Made by a program: the position numbers and the translations under genes. A model generated the notes under the pieces. That model saw only the letters and a list, made by a program, of their open reading frames with translations. It had not been told where the DNA came from and made no database searches. From Burkholderia sp. SRS-46 (GTDB lineage Bacteria > Pseudomonadota > Gammaproteobacteria > Burkholderiales > Burkholderiaceae), in assembly GCF_004343775.1 (NCBI RefSeq), contig NZ_PTXL01000001.1, positions 620,001 through 684,000 of the forward strand: a stretch of 64,000 nucleotides of DNA. The letters are read 5' to 3'. Below, piece by piece: positions 25,214-39,118 of the stretch (its first letter is position 1; each line of letters opens with the position of its first letter).

Positions 25214-26701
25214 TTACGCGCGCGCGGGGGCGGCGACCGTGTACAGGTCGGTGTCGGCGTCGTCCTCGCGCAGCTTGCGCGCGAGCTGGTGCGCCTCGCG
25301 GCGCGTCGCGACGGCCGGCGGCGAGCCCTTCAGCGGCTGGCGGGCGGTCTCCGCGAGCGCGACGACCGACACGATGCCGATCACGGCCGCGCCCATCATG
25401 TAGTACGCGGGCATCATCAGGTTGCCGGTGGCGTCGACCAGCCACGCGGTCACGAGCGGCGTCGTGCCGCCGAACAGCGACACCGATACATTGAAGCCGA
25501 TCGCGAGCGCGCCGTAGCGGATCTCGGTCGGGAACAGCGCCGGCAGCGCGGACGGCATCACGCCGGTGAAGCACGACAGCAGCACGCCGAGCACCAGCAG
25601 GCCGCCGAACACGGACGCGGTGGTGCCCGCGTGGATCAGCATCATCGACGGGATCGACAGCACGAGCAGGCCGACGCAGCCGGCGAGCATCACCGGCTTG
25701 CGGCCGACCTTGTCGGACAGGCGGCCGGCGGCGAGCGTCATCGGCATCATCAGCACCATCACGAGCAGCACCAGCACGAGGCTGTGCGATTCGTCGAAGT
25801 GCAGCGTCGACGACATGAAGCTTGGAAGGTACGACAGCACCATGTAGTCGGTCACGTTGAAGATCAGCACGAGGCCGACGCACAGCAGCAGTGCGCGCCA
25901 GTTGCGCATCAGCGTGTCGCGGAAGCGCGCCTTCGGCACGGCCTTGTCCTGCGCTTCGCGCGCTTCGGCCTGGCGCTTGAACGCCGGCGTTTCCTCCAGC
26001 CTCATCCGGATGTAGAGGCCGATCAGGCCGAGCGGGCCCGCGATCAGGAACGGCACGCGCCAGCCCCACGACAGCAGCGCCTCCTGCGACAGCGACGCGG
26101 TGAGCAGCGCGACGACGCCGGCGCCCATCACGTAGCCGATCAGCGTGCCGAACTCGAGGAAGCTGCCCATGAAGCCGCGGCGCTTGTCGGTCGAGAATTC
26201 GGCGATGAAGGTCGCGGCGCCGCCGTATTCGCCGCCGGTCGAGAAGCCCTGCACGAGGCGGGCGACGAGCAGCAGCACGGGCGCCATGATGCCGATCGAC
26301 GCATAGCTCGGGATCAGGCCGATCGCGAAGGTGCCGACGGCCATCATGATCATCGTCATCGCGAGCACGCGCTGGCGGCCGATGCGGTCGCCGAGCGGGC
26401 CGAACACCATGCCGCCGAGCGGGCGCACGAGGAATGCGGCCGCGAACGTGCCGAACGTGGCGAGCAGCTGCGCGGACGGGCTGCTGGACGGGAAGAACAC
26501 CTTGCCGAGGGTGACGGCGATGTAGCTGTAGACGCCGAAGTCGAACCATTCCATCGCATTGCCGATGGCCATCGCGCTGACGGCGCGTTTCAGCAGGCTC
26601 TGGTCGACGACGGTGATGTCGTCGGCGGCAAGCGGGGCGCCGTCGGGCGACGAGGTGGAAGAAGCAGCGGTCGGGCTGACGTGTGTTGCGGTCAAGGTCA
26701 T
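25214..26701 (-). CDS. proP: Proline/betaine:H+ symporter ProP
   Basis: 495 residues from ATG 26701 with AAAGGAG upstream; twelve helices. The start of the first helix (AIGNAMEWFDFGVYSYIAV), RPLGGMVFGPLGDRIGRQRVLA, QGFSTGGEYGGAATFIAEFS and CFTGVMPSALPALFPTEIRY are almost the same as in E. coli ProP, the osmosensing proline/glycine-betaine carrier. The C-terminal tail is short and lacks the long coiled coil that tunes osmosensing in E. coli ProP, so activation may differ. A sigma-70-like promoter at 27071-27100 would give a 360-nt leader. Confidence 0.85.
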   Translation of the reverse strand: MTLTATHVSPTAASSTSSPDGAPLAADDITVVDQSLLKRAVSAMAIGNAMEWFDFGVYSYIAVTLGKVFFPSSSPSAQLLATFGTFAAAFLVRPLGGMVFGPLGDRIGRQRVLAMTMIMMAVGTFAIGLIPSYASIGIMAPVLLLVARLVQGFSTGGEYGGAATFIAEFSTDKRRGFMGSFLEFGTLIGYVMGAGVVALLTASLSQEALLSWGWRVPFLIAGPLGLIGLYIRMRLEETPAFKRQAEAREAQDKAVPKARFRDTLMRNWRALLLCVGLVLIFNVTDYMVLSYLPSFMSSTLHFDESHSLVLVLLVMVLMMPMTLAAGRLSDKVGRKPVMLAGCVGLLVLSIPSMMLIHAGTTASVFGGLLVLGVLLSCFTGVMPSALPALFPTEIRYGALAIGFNVSVSLFGGTTPLVTAWLVDATGNLMMPAYYMMGAAVIGIVSVVALAETARQPLKGSPPAVATRREAHQLARKLREDDADTDLYTVAAPARA

Positions 26702-27539
<838 letters not shown>

Positions 27540-27567
27540 GGGCGCGGCTGCGGGCGGAGCGGGCGGT

Positions 27568-28296
27568 TTACGACGCTTCGCCGGCTGCCGCCGTCTGGCG
27601 CCACACGCAGGCGCCCTTGACCGACTTGTCGAGCGCGTCGAGCTGCGCCTGGTGCTCGGCGAGCTCGTCGTCGCTCGCGGCCAGCACCGGCAGGTCGAGC
27701 GACGCGAGCGCGATGCGCTGGCCGTTCCCCGCGCCGCCGTCGGCCGAATCGTCGTCGAGCATGTCGATCACGAGGCTGTCCTGGCCGCGCGTCATCGCGA
27801 GGTACACCTCGGCGAGCAGCTCCGAGTCGAGCAGTGCGCCGTGCAGCGTGCGGTGCGCGTTGCTGATGCCGAAGCGGTCGCACAGCGCGTCGAGCGAGTT
27901 GCGCTTGCCGGGGAACATCTGCTTGGCCTGCACGAGCGTGTCGATCACGCCCCCGCAATGCTCGGTGAACGGCGGCAGGCCGAGCCGCGAGAATTCGGCG
28001 TCGAGGAAGCCGAGGTCGAACGGCGCGTTGTGAATGATCAGCTCGGCGTCCTTCACGAAGTCGCGGATCTGGTCGGCGACCTCCGCGAACTTCGGCTTGT
28101 CGCTGAGGAATTCGGTCGTGAGGCCGTGCACCGCCAGCGCGCCCGGATCGCTGTCGCGCTCGGGGTTCACGTAGAAGTGCAGGTTGTTGCCGGTGAGCCG
28201 CCGGTTCAGCAGCTCGACGCAGCCGATTTCGATGAGGCGGTCGCCCGTGCGGGCGTTCAGGCCGGTGGTTTCGGTATCGAGAATGATCTGGCGCAT
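27568..28296 (-). CDS. dnaQ: DNA polymerase III epsilon subunit (3'-5' proofreading exonuclease)
   Basis: 242 residues from ATG 28296. The exonuclease motifs are ILDTETTGL (Exo I, D and E), HNAPFDLGFLD (Exo II) and HGALLDSELLAEVYL (Exo III, H and D). The C-terminal tail is the flexible part that binds the polymerase alpha subunit. A longer frame to 28422 overlaps rnhA and lacks family residues. It lies 31 bp after rnhA on the same strand, reversed in order but similar to the enterobacterial rnhA/dnaQ pair, which is divergent. Confidence 0.95.
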   Translation of the reverse strand: MRQIILDTETTGLNARTGDRLIEIGCVELLNRRLTGNNLHFYVNPERDSDPGALAVHGLTTEFLSDKPKFAEVADQIRDFVKDAELIIHNAPFDLGFLDAEFSRLGLPPFTEHCGGVIDTLVQAKQMFPGKRNSLDALCDRFGISNAHRTLHGALLDSELLAEVYLAMTRGQDSLVIDMLDDDSADGGAGNGQRIALASLDLPVLAASDDELAEHQAQLDALDKSVKGACVWRQTAAAGEAS

Positions 28297-28327
28297 GTCG
28301 GGAAAAAACAGGTGAAACGGGCGGCGC

Positions 28328-28771
28328 TCAGGCCGCGAGGGATTCGACGCCGCGGTTCGCGAGCGCATCCGCGCGCTCGTTCTCCGGGTGGCCGGCATGG
28401 CCCTTGACCCAGCGCCATTCAACCTGGTGCTGCGCGACGAGCGCGTCGAGCCGCTTCCAGAGGTCGGCGTTCTTCACGGGCGTCTTGGACGCGGTGATCC
28501 AGCCCTTCTTCTTCCAGCCGTGGATCCACTCGCTGATGCCTTTCTGCACGTACTGCGAGTCGGTGTGCACGACCACGCGGCATTCGCGCTTCAATGCTTC
28601 GAGCGCGGCGATCACGGCCATCAGCTCCATGCGGTTGTTGGTCGTGTTCGGCTCGCCGCCGAACAGCTCCTTCTCGTTGTCGCCGTAGCGCAGCAGCGCG
28701 CCCCAGCCGCCGGGGCCGGGGTTGCCCTTGCAGGCGCCGTCGGTATAGATGTCGATGGTATCGGTCGTCAT
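28328..28771 (-). CDS. rnhA: Ribonuclease HI
   Basis: 147 residues. Catalytic residues D11 ([14 protein letters not shown]), E49 (NRMEL), D71 (HTDSQY) and D135 (NERADALA) are all present, with the basic handle [18 protein letters not shown]. It removes the RNA strand of RNA-DNA hybrids. The start overlaps the methyltransferase gene stop by 4 bp, so the two are probably translated from one message. Confidence 0.95.
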   Translation of the reverse strand: MTTDTIDIYTDGACKGNPGPGGWGALLRYGDNEKELFGGEPNTTNNRMELMAVIAALEALKRECRVVVHTDSQYVQKGISEWIHGWKKKGWITASKTPVKNADLWKRLDALVAQHQVEWRWVKGHAGHPENERADALANRGVESLAA

Positions 28772-29568
28772 GAATGTTCGTGATGGGTGGTCGGGGAGGC
28801 CGCCGGCGTGAGGCCGGGCGCGAGCACGGGCTTCTTCATCCGGATCGGGCCGGCGAGGCGCATGCCGCGCACGCGCTTGACGGCCGTCACCATGTAGATG
28901 GCGCCGAAGATCGGCCACCAGCGGTCGCCCGCGGCTTCCATGAAGCCGTAGCGGGCGAGCCATTGGTCGGAGACGAGCGGCGGCCGGTAGCAGCCGAAGC
29001 GGCCGCGTTCGAGGTCGAAGCCGAGCAGCTTGATCCAGTCCTTCAGCCGGATGAACGCGATCTGGTCGCGCGCGGACGGCACGAACGGCCGGTTCGCCAT
29101 CTTGCCGAACGACTGCCGCATCCCCCACAGGCTGAGCGAGTTGAAGCCGGTGATCACGAGCTGGCCTTCCGGCATCAGCACGCGTTCGGCCTCGCGCAGC
29201 AGGCGGTGAGGGTCGGACGTGAATTCGAGCGTGTGCGGCATCACGATCAGGTCGACGCTCTGCGACTCGAACGGCAGGTCGAGCAGGTCGCACCACGTGG
29301 TGCTGCGGCCGGCCGGCGCGTGCGCCTCGCGCGCCCACGGAAACTGGTAGGGCGCGCTCGCGCCGCTCGCCGGGTCGAGCACGAGGCCGCGGTACGGCAT
29401 GCGGTTCTCGCGCAGCGCGTCGAGCTGCGGCAGGCCGAGCTGCAGCGCATGGAAGCCGAACACGTCGGACACGATGCGGTCGAGCTGAGCCTGTTCCCAG
29501 CCCAGCACATAGCGGCCGGGCGGCGAGTCGGTCCAGGCGGGCCAGTCTATAATTTGTCGATCAGACAT
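28768..29568 (-). CDS. Class I SAM-dependent methyltransferase
   Basis: 266 residues. The fold is recognisable from [23 protein letters not shown] (motif around the acidic loop and strand 4) and [20 protein letters not shown] (strand 5). The usual GxGxG is replaced by [12 protein letters not shown]. Members of this family sit between gloB and rnhA in many beta- and gammaproteobacteria; the substrate is not established. It is divergent from gloB with an 18-bp gap between start codons, so both promoters overlap the other gene's leader. Confidence 0.85.
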   Translation of the reverse strand: MSDRQIIDWPAWTDSPPGRYVLGWEQAQLDRIVSDVFGFHALQLGLPQLDALRENRMPYRGLVLDPASGASAPYQFPWAREAHAPAGRSTTWCDLLDLPFESQSVDLIVMPHTLEFTSDPHRLLREAERVLMPEGQLVITGFNSLSLWGMRQSFGKMANRPFVPSARDQIAFIRLKDWIKLLGFDLERGRFGCYRPPLVSDQWLARYGFMEAAGDRWWPIFGAIYMVTAVKRVRGMRLAGPIRMKKPVLAPGLTPAASPTTHHEHS

Positions 29569-29586
29569 AGCGATGATTGCGCGCCC

Positions 29587-30393
29587 ATGAACGAGCTGGA
29601 ATACGTGCCGGTACCGGCATTCGAGGACAACTACATCTGGCTCGTGTCGGACGGCAGTGAAGCGGTCGCCGTCGATCCGGGCGAGGCCGCCCCGGTACGC
29701 CGGGCTCTTTCCGAAAGAGGCTGGCGGTTGTCCGCTATTTTACTCACCCATCACCATGCCGACCACGTCGGCGGTGTCGCGGGCCTCATCGCCAGCCAAC
29801 CGGACAAGGCGCCGCCGGCCGTCTACGGCCCGGCCGGCGAGGCGATCGACGTGGTCACGCACCCGCTCGCGGGCGGCGATCGCGTGACGCTCGCGGCGCC
29901 CGCGCTGACGTTCGACGTGCTCGACGTGCCCGGCCATACGCGCGGCCACATCGCCTATTTCCAGGCGGCCGGCCATGGCGCCGCCGCGCCGCACGTGTTC
30001 TGCGGCGACACACTGTTCTCGTGCGGCTGCGGCCGGCTGTTCGAAGGCACGCCCGCGCAGATGCTCGCGTCGCTCGACGCGCTCGCGGCGCTGCCCGGCG
30101 ACACGCACGTGCACTGCGCGCACGAATACACGCTGTCGAACATCCGCTTCGCGCTTGCGTGCGAGCCGGGCAATGCGGCGCTTGCGGCGTGGCGCGACGA
30201 GGCGGCCGCGCGCCGCGCGCGCGGGGTGCCGACGCTGCCGACGACGATCGCGCACGAGCGTGCGGTGAATCCGTTCATGCGCGCCGACAGCACGGCGATC
30301 CACGCGACGCTCGAAGCCGAGCTGCATGAAACGGTGCCGGACCGGTTGACGGCGTTCAGGCTGCTGCGGGAGTGGAAAAACCGGTTCCGGTGA
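29587..30393 (+). CDS. gloB: Hydroxyacylglutathione hydrolase (glyoxalase II)
   Basis: 268 residues. Metallo-beta-lactamase fold with THHHADH at 54-60, the further ligands in DVPGHTRGH and CGDTLFSCGCGRLFEG, and CAHEYTLSN. The C-terminal part holds the glutathione-binding NPFMR. It hydrolyses S-lactoylglutathione to lactate and glutathione in methylglyoxal detoxification. ATG at 29587. Confidence 0.95.
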   Translation: MNELEYVPVPAFEDNYIWLVSDGSEAVAVDPGEAAPVRRALSERGWRLSAILLTHHHADHVGGVAGLIASQPDKAPPAVYGPAGEAIDVVTHPLAGGDRVTLAAPALTFDVLDVPGHTRGHIAYFQAAGHGAAAPHVFCGDTLFSCGCGRLFEGTPAQMLASLDALAALPGDTHVHCAHEYTLSNIRFALACEPGNAALAAWRDEAAARRARGVPTLPTTIAHERAVNPFMRADSTAIHATLEAELHETVPDRLTAFRLLREWKNRFR

Positions 30394-30479
30394 AAGTTTT
30401 CCGGAGGGCGCCAAAGCTCAACCGGAATCTGTAAAAATTGCCCCAAATATCAGATTTCGCTGAGTTTTCGGTGTTTTTA

Positions 30480-30508
30480 TTGACGTGAAGCGTGCACTTC
30501 CGTAGTAT
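30480..30508 (+). promoter_or_regulatory. Sigma-70 promoter of mltD
   Basis: TTGACG (30480-30485), 17-bp spacer, TAGTAT (30503-30508). The predicted start near 30515 is 30 nt from the mltD ATG. Confidence 0.7.
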
Positions 30509-30545
30509 CGCCTGCAATTTCCAGCTGTCGGACGCCGAGATTTTC

Positions 30546-32096
30546 ATGCGACTTTTATTGAGCGCGATGCTGGTCCTGCTACTCGCCGCGTGTGCGAGCC
30601 AGGGGCCTGTCGCCGATTCCGCCGCCGATTCCCAGGCGGCATCCACCTACCTCCGTAAATCCGCCACCGCCAAAGAAACCGTCGACGTCGACAAGCAATC
30701 GGTCGGCGACCTGACCAGCGCCGACACCGATCTGTGGGCGCGCATCCGCCGCGGTTTCCAGATGCCCGACCTGCAGACCGACCTCGTCGACATGCAGACC
30801 ACGTGGTATACGCAGCGCCCGGATTACGTGCAGCGCATGACGGAGCGTTCGCAGAAGTACCTGTATCACATCGTCGAGGAGCTCGAGTCGCGCCACATGC
30901 CGACCGAGCTCGCGCTGCTGCCGTTCATCGAATCCGCGTACAACCCGCAGGCGCTGTCGGTCGCGAAGGCGGCCGGCATGTGGCAGTTCATGCCGGGCAC
31001 CGGCCGCACCTACAACCTGAAGCGCAACATGTGGCAGGACGAGCGGCGCGACGTGCTCGCGTCGACCAGCGCGGCGCTCGACTACCTGTCGCGCCTGCAT
31101 GACATGTTCGGCGACTGGTATCTCGCGCTGGCCGCGTACAACTGGGGCGAGGGCAACGTGCAGCGCGCGATCGCGCGCAACCAGGCGGCCGGCCTGCCGA
31201 CCGACTACCTGAGCCTGCGGATGCCGAACGAGACCCGCAACTACGTGCCGAAGCTGCAGGCGGTGAAGAACATCATCGCGAATCCGCGGCAATACGGCCT
31301 GTCGCTGCCGGACATCCCGAACCACCCGTATTTCGTGACGGTCACGACGTCGCGCGACATCGACGTGTCGGTCGCCGCGAAGCTCGCGAACCTGCCGCTC
31401 GACGAATTCAAGTCGCTCAACCCGTCGTTCTCGAAGCCGGTGATCCTCGGCGCGACCGAGCCGCAGATCCTGCTGCCGTTCGACAACGCGGCGGCGTTCG
31501 AGAAGGGCCTGAAGTCGTACGGCGGCGCGCTGTCGACGTGGACCACCTACACGGTCAGCGAGCGGGCGCGCCCGGCGGCGATCGCCGAGAAGATCGGCGT
31601 CGACGCGGATACGTTGATGTCGGTGAACAAGATCCCCGCCGGCATGCGCCTGAAGCCGGGCTCGACGATCGTCGTGCCGCGCGGCGACGACGATGACGAG
31701 GACATCAGCGCCGACGTCGCGGAAAACGGCGCGCTGGCGATGGAACCGGACGTGCCCGACACGCGCAAGATGCTGATCCGCGTGCGCCGCAAGCAGTCGA
31801 TGGCCGCGCTCGCGGGCCGCTACGGCGTGTCGGTTGGCCAGCTGAAGGCATGGAACCGCACCCATCGCGATCTCGTGATGCCGGGCCAGACGATGGTGCT
31901 GCATGTGCCGGTCGGCCGTTCGGTGCCGGCGGAGCCGGGGCCGGAGCGGATCGCGACGTCGGCCGGCGGCGCGCACATCGAGCGCGCGAGCCTGTCCACC
32001 GGCGGCAAGTCCGCGCGCGGCGCGAAGCGGGGCGGGGCGAAGGCGAAAGCCGCGCCCGCGAAGGCCGCCGCGACGCACAAGGGCAAGAAGAAGTAA
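30546..32096 (+). CDS. mltD: Membrane-bound lytic murein transglycosylase D with two LysM domains
   Basis: 516 residues from ATG 30546. Lipobox LAAC gives C16, so an outer-membrane lipoprotein is expected. The SLT domain spans about 105-250; E129 in LLPFIESAYNPQA is the catalytic acid, followed by AAGMWQFMPGTGRTY and ALAAYNWGEGNV. LysM repeats lie near 355-398 and 425-470, followed by a Lys/Ala-rich tail (GAKAKAAPAKAA). It cleaves glycan strands to 1,6-anhydro products. The frame extends upstream to 30492, but that part is before the predicted transcription start. Confidence 0.93.
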   Translation: MRLLLSAMLVLLLAACASQGPVADSAADSQAASTYLRKSATAKETVDVDKQSVGDLTSADTDLWARIRRGFQMPDLQTDLVDMQTTWYTQRPDYVQRMTERSQKYLYHIVEELESRHMPTELALLPFIESAYNPQALSVAKAAGMWQFMPGTGRTYNLKRNMWQDERRDVLASTSAALDYLSRLHDMFGDWYLALAAYNWGEGNVQRAIARNQAAGLPTDYLSLRMPNETRNYVPKLQAVKNIIANPRQYGLSLPDIPNHPYFVTVTTSRDIDVSVAAKLANLPLDEFKSLNPSFSKPVILGATEPQILLPFDNAAAFEKGLKSYGGALSTWTTYTVSERARPAAIAEKIGVDADTLMSVNKIPAGMRLKPGSTIVVPRGDDDDEDISADVAENGALAMEPDVPDTRKMLIRVRRKQSMAALAGRYGVSVGQLKAWNRTHRDLVMPGQTMVLHVPVGRSVPAEPGPERIATSAGGAHIERASLSTGGKSARGAKRGGAKAKAAPAKAAATHKGKKK

Positions 32097-32163
32097 GCAG
32101 GCGGGCGCCCGGCCGCCGTCGAGCGGCCCACCCGCGCGCCCCGGATGCTTTATCATCCGACGA

Positions 32164-32191
32164 AACGCCGTCACCGAGGTGACGGCGTTTT
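32164..32191. terminator. Intrinsic terminator between mltD and the MFS gene
   Basis: AACGCCGTCAC/GTGACGGCGTT stem with a CGAG loop, followed by TTCGTTT; the A's on the left make it usable from both sides. It lies about 65 bp after the mltD stop. Confidence 0.75.
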
Positions 32192-32237
32192 CGTTTGTGC
32201 GCGGCGCGTGGGCCGCGCGATGCTGCAAGGAGGGGTC

Positions 32238-33464
32238 ATGTCGTCGGTGCAGGTGAGGGTGCTCGGTCTGTTCGCGCTAGGGTATTTCGTGTCGTATGTG
32301 TTTCGCGGCGTCAATCTCGGCTTCGCGCCGTTCGTCACGCACGAGCTCGGGCTGTCGGCCGCCGATCTCGGCCTGCTCACCAGTCTCTATTTCCTCGGCT
32401 TCGCCGGCGCGCAGATCCCCGCCGGCGTGCTGCTCGACCATTACGGCCCGCGCCGCGTGGCGGCCGGGATGCTGCTGTTCGCCGCCGCGGGCGCCGCGCT
32501 GTTCGGCGCCGCGCACGGGCTCGGCGCGATGATGGCCGGCCGGCTGCTGATCGGCGTCGGCGTGTCGGTGTGCCTCGGCGCGGCGTTCAAGGCGCTCGCG
32601 CAGCATTTCCCGGTTGGCCGGCTGCCGCTCGTCAACGGCGTCGTGATGGCGGTCGGCGGGCTCGGCGGCGTCGTGGTCGGGTCGCCGCTCGCGTGGCTGC
32701 TCGACTGGACGAGCTGGCGCGCGGTATGCGGCGGGCTGGCGGTGATGACGATCGTCGTCGCGGCCGCGATCGGGTTCGGTTCGCCCGACGCGCCCCAGGC
32801 GCGGCACCAGGGCGGGCTCGTCAGCCAGTTCAAGGGCACCTGGCACATCCTCGCCAGCCGCGCGTTCTGGAAGATCGGGTCGTTCTCGATCGTCACGCAG
32901 GGCGTGTTCTACGCGATGCAGTCGCTGTGGGTCGGGCCGTACCTGCGCGACGTCGGCGGGTTCGACGCGGCGCACGCCGCGCGCCTCGTGTCGGTGCTCG
33001 GCTTTGCGATGATGGCCGGCTGCGTCGGGTTCGGCGCGGCCGCGCGGTCGCTGGAGCGGCGCGGCGTGTCGGTGTACGCGTTCTGCGGCGTCGGGATGGC
33101 GCTGTTCGTCGCGACGCAGCTCGCGATCGTCGCGCGCGTGCCGCTGCCGGCGGGCGTGCTGTGGGCGGCGTACGGGATGTTCGGCGGGGTCGGCATCCTG
33201 ACCTATGCGGTGCTGGCCGCGCATTTCCCGGCGCACCTGATCGGCCGCGCGAACACCACGCTGACGCTCGTGATCTTCGTGCTGATCTTCGCGTTCCAGA
33301 TCGGCGTCGGCGCGGTGCTGTCGCACTGGCCGGCGGTCGACGGCCGCTATCCGGCCGACGCGCACCAGGCTGCCTGGGGCGTGCTGCTGGCGCTGCAGCT
33401 CGCGAGCGCGGTCTGGTACGTGTGGCCGGCGCGGGTGGCCGCTACTGGTCAAGCGAGCCGGTAG
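32238..33464 (+). CDS. MFS transporter
   Basis: 408 residues from ATG 32238 with a strong AAGGAGG upstream. Twelve helices; the loop 2-3 motif GVLLDHYGPRRVAAGMLL is the standard MFS signature and an ISxGV-like CLGAAFKALAQHFPV segment resembles ACS/NNP-type carriers. The substrate is not evident and the flanking genes (mltD, carA) give no hint. Confidence 0.85.
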   Translation: MSSVQVRVLGLFALGYFVSYVFRGVNLGFAPFVTHELGLSAADLGLLTSLYFLGFAGAQIPAGVLLDHYGPRRVAAGMLLFAAAGAALFGAAHGLGAMMAGRLLIGVGVSVCLGAAFKALAQHFPVGRLPLVNGVVMAVGGLGGVVVGSPLAWLLDWTSWRAVCGGLAVMTIVVAAAIGFGSPDAPQARHQGGLVSQFKGTWHILASRAFWKIGSFSIVTQGVFYAMQSLWVGPYLRDVGGFDAAHAARLVSVLGFAMMAGCVGFGAAARSLERRGVSVYAFCGVGMALFVATQLAIVARVPLPAGVLWAAYGMFGGVGILTYAVLAAHFPAHLIGRANTTLTLVIFVLIFAFQIGVGAVLSHWPAVDGRYPADAHQAAWGVLLALQLASAVWYVWPARVAATGQASR

Positions 33465-33862
33465 CGGGGTACGCTGGAGCGTGGGGCGGCCGCGGAAACG
33501 GGGCCGCAACATCGGCGGCGCACGCCGCCGGGCTGGCTCCCGCTGGATGGAAGGGGGCCGTTTCGCCGCGCCTCGCCGATTGAATGCGCTGTCTAATCAA
33601 TTGAAGGCGAGGCCATTTTCAGGCTATAATTTGAAAGTTTGTGCTGATCAACCTCGCACCCTAGCGCCTACCTCATTCATCCCGTTCATCCGCCGCACGC
33701 CGCCAGCCGGGCGACGCCGCGAAGCCTCGTGCGCCATGCGCCGGGTTCGCGTCTCGACAGCGCAGGCCGCGTCCCGCTAGCGACCGCGCGCGCCTACGCA
33801 GCGCGGCGTCTGCGCGGCAGGGTAAACAGGTCGGCAGCAGGGTGTTCCCCAAGGAGCCTCCC
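33465..33862. other. Region upstream of carA: promoter and long leader
   Basis: About 400 bp with no gene. The first 100 bp contain GC-rich dyads that may end the MFS transcript. A clear promoter lies at 33601-33630 and the remaining 225 bp is an untranslated leader rich in short GC dyads (for example GCGCGGCG around 33800). No known RNA family recognised. Confidence 0.55.
33601..33630 (+). promoter_or_regulatory. Sigma-70 promoter of the carA-carB operon
   Basis: TTGAAG (33601-33606), 18-bp spacer, perfect TATAAT (33625-33630). The start near 33637 leaves a 225-nt leader before carA. Confidence 0.7.
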
Positions 33863-35008
33863 GTGTTGCCGTCTTTTTCTCCCGCTTTGCTCGCACTCGC
33901 CGACGGCACGGTCTTTCGTGGTTATTCGATCGGGGCCGCAGGCCACACGATCGGCGAAGTCGTGTTCAATACCGCGATTACCGGCTATCAGGAAATCCTG
34001 ACTGATCCGAGCTACGCGCGGCAGATCGTCACGCTGACCTATCCGCATATCGGCAACGTCGGCGTGAACGCCGAAGACGTCGAAGCCACGAAAGTCCATG
34101 CCGCCGGCCTGATCATCCGCGACCTGCCGACGCTCGCGTCGAACTTCCGCATGGACCGCACGCTCGGCGACTACCTGCGTGACGAAGGCGTCGTCGCGAT
34201 CGCCGGCATCGATACCCGCAAGCTCACCCGCATCCTGCGCGACAAGGGCGCGCAAAACGGCTGCATTCTCGCCGGCTCGGACGACGAGGCGAAGGCGATC
34301 GAGCTCGCGCGCTCGTTCCCGGGCCTCGCCGGCATGGATCTCGCGAAGGTCGTGTCGACCACCAAGCCGTTCGAGTGGAAGCAGACGGAATGGCGCCTCG
34401 GCAGCGGCTACGGGATGCAGGAAGCGCCGAAGTACCGCGTCGTCGCATACGACTTCGGCGTCAAGTACAACATCCTGCGCATGCTCGCCGAGCGCGGCTG
34501 CCAGGTGACGGTGCTGCCGGCGCAGGCGAGCGCGGCCGAAGCGCTCGCGCTGAATCCGGACGGCATCTTCCTGTCGAACGGCCCCGGCGATCCGGAGCCG
34601 TGCGACTACGCGATCGCGGCCGCGAAGGAGTTCATCGAGCGCGGCGTGCCGACCTTCGGCATCTGCCTCGGCCACCAGATCATGGGCCTCGCGGTCGGCG
34701 CGAAGACGCTCAAGATGAAGACGGGCCACCACGGCGCGAACCACCCGGTCAAGGATCTCGGCGACGGCCGCGTGGTGATCACGTCGCAGAACCACGGCTT
34801 CGCGGTCGACGCGGATACGCTGCCGGCCAACGCGCGCCCGACGCACGTGTCGCTGTTCGACGGCACGCTGCAGGGCTTCGAGCTGACCGACAAGCCGGCA
34901 TTCTGCTTCCAGGGTCACCCGGAAGCGTCGCCGGGCCCGCACGACATCGGCTATCTGTTCGACCGCTTCACCGCGCTGATGGACGCGGCGAAGCAGCGCA
35001 GCGCTTAA
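33863..35008 (+). CDS. carA: Carbamoyl-phosphate synthase small (glutaminase) subunit
   Basis: 381 residues from a GTG at 33863, chosen because AAGGAG lies at 33851-33856; the earlier GTG at 33842 has no site. The N-terminal CarA domain is followed by a class I glutamine amidotransferase: [12 protein letters not shown] carries the nucleophilic Cys, and [11 protein letters not shown] the His and Glu. It hydrolyses glutamine and passes ammonia to CarB for arginine and pyrimidine synthesis. Confidence 0.95.
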   Translation: MLPSFSPALLALADGTVFRGYSIGAAGHTIGEVVFNTAITGYQEILTDPSYARQIVTLTYPHIGNVGVNAEDVEATKVHAAGLIIRDLPTLASNFRMDRTLGDYLRDEGVVAIAGIDTRKLTRILRDKGAQNGCILAGSDDEAKAIELARSFPGLAGMDLAKVVSTTKPFEWKQTEWRLGSGYGMQEAPKYRVVAYDFGVKYNILRMLAERGCQVTVLPAQASAAEALALNPDGIFLSNGPGDPEPCDYAIAAAKEFIERGVPTFGICLGHQIMGLAVGAKTLKMKTGHHGANHPVKDLGDGRVVITSQNHGFAVDADTLPANARPTHVSLFDGTLQGFELTDKPAFCFQGHPEASPGPHDIGYLFDRFTALMDAAKQRSA

Positions 35009-35036
35009 GCCCACCCGGGCGCAGGAGTCTCGCATC

Positions 35037-35696
35037 ATGTTCGGTCACGCACTCGGCATCACGGATCTCTGGACTTACGTGTTCGGGGTGATCTTCATCA
35101 TCCTGCTGCCAGGGCCGAACTCGATGTACGTGCTGTCGCTCGCGGCGCAGCGCGGCGTGAAGGCCGGCTATCGCGCGGCCTGCGGCGTGTTCCTCGGCGA
35201 CGCGGTGCTGATGGTGCTGTCCGCGGCCGGCGTCGCGTCGCTGCTGAAGGCGAACCCGCTGCTGTTCTCGGTCGTCAAGTACGGCGGCGCCGCGTATCTG
35301 CTCTACATCGGCGCCGGCATGCTGCGCGGCGCGTGGCGCAAGCTGCGCGCGCCGGCAGACGCGCTGGCCGATGCGCCGCGCGCGGTCGACGGCGAACGCC
35401 CGTTCCGCAAGGCGCTGATCGTGAGCCTCCTGAACCCGAAGGCGATCCTGTTCTTCATCTCGTTCTTCATCCAGTTCGTCGACCCGGCGTTCGCGCATCC
35501 CGCGCTGCCGTTCTTCGTGCTCGGGGCGATCGCGCAGTGCGCGAGCTTCCTGTACCTGAGCACGCTGATCTTCGCGGGTGCGCGGCTCGCCGAGCATTTC
35601 CGCCGCCGCCGCAGGCTCGCGGCGGGCGCGGCGAGCAGCGTGGGCGGGCTGTTCATCGGCTTCTCGGTGAAGCTTGCGCTCGCCACCATGGGCTGA
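35037..35696 (+). CDS. LysE/RhtB-family exporter (LeuE-like)
   Basis: 219 residues with about six helices. Family pattern: [37 protein letters not shown] and [21 protein letters not shown]. coli LeuE exports leucine and other neutral amino acids and is its closest match in sequence style. It sits between carA (28-bp gap) and carB (49-bp gap) on the same strand, so all three are probably one transcript. Why an amino-acid exporter is placed inside carAB is unknown. Confidence 0.85.
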   Translation: MFGHALGITDLWTYVFGVIFIILLPGPNSMYVLSLAAQRGVKAGYRAACGVFLGDAVLMVLSAAGVASLLKANPLLFSVVKYGGAAYLLYIGAGMLRGAWRKLRAPADALADAPRAVDGERPFRKALIVSLLNPKAILFFISFFIQFVDPAFAHPALPFFVLGAIAQCASFLYLSTLIFAGARLAEHFRRRRRLAAGAASSVGGLFIGFSVKLALATMG

Positions 35697-35745
35697 GCGC
35701 AGCCGGCCGCCCCACGACAACGATTACTTATTGAATTTTCAAGCC

Positions 35746-39000
<3,255 letters not shown>

Positions 39001-39030
39001 GCAGTCAGTTACCTGTCGAAGCAATACGTG

Positions 39031-39090
39031 CCGCGATTAAGCGGCGTTCCCGGCGTGCCGGGAATGCGCTTAATCGCGGTGATTTTTTTT
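39031..39090 (+). terminator. Strong intrinsic terminator of carB
   Basis: Outer arms CCGCGATTAAGCG (39031-39043) and CGCTTAATCGCGG (39067-39079) are a perfect 13-bp match; inner arms TTCCCGGC/GCCGGGAA extend the hairpin. TGA then eight T follow. Confidence 0.85.
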
Positions 39091-39118
39091 ATAGCCGTTT
39101 TTAGCGATTGAGCCGTTT

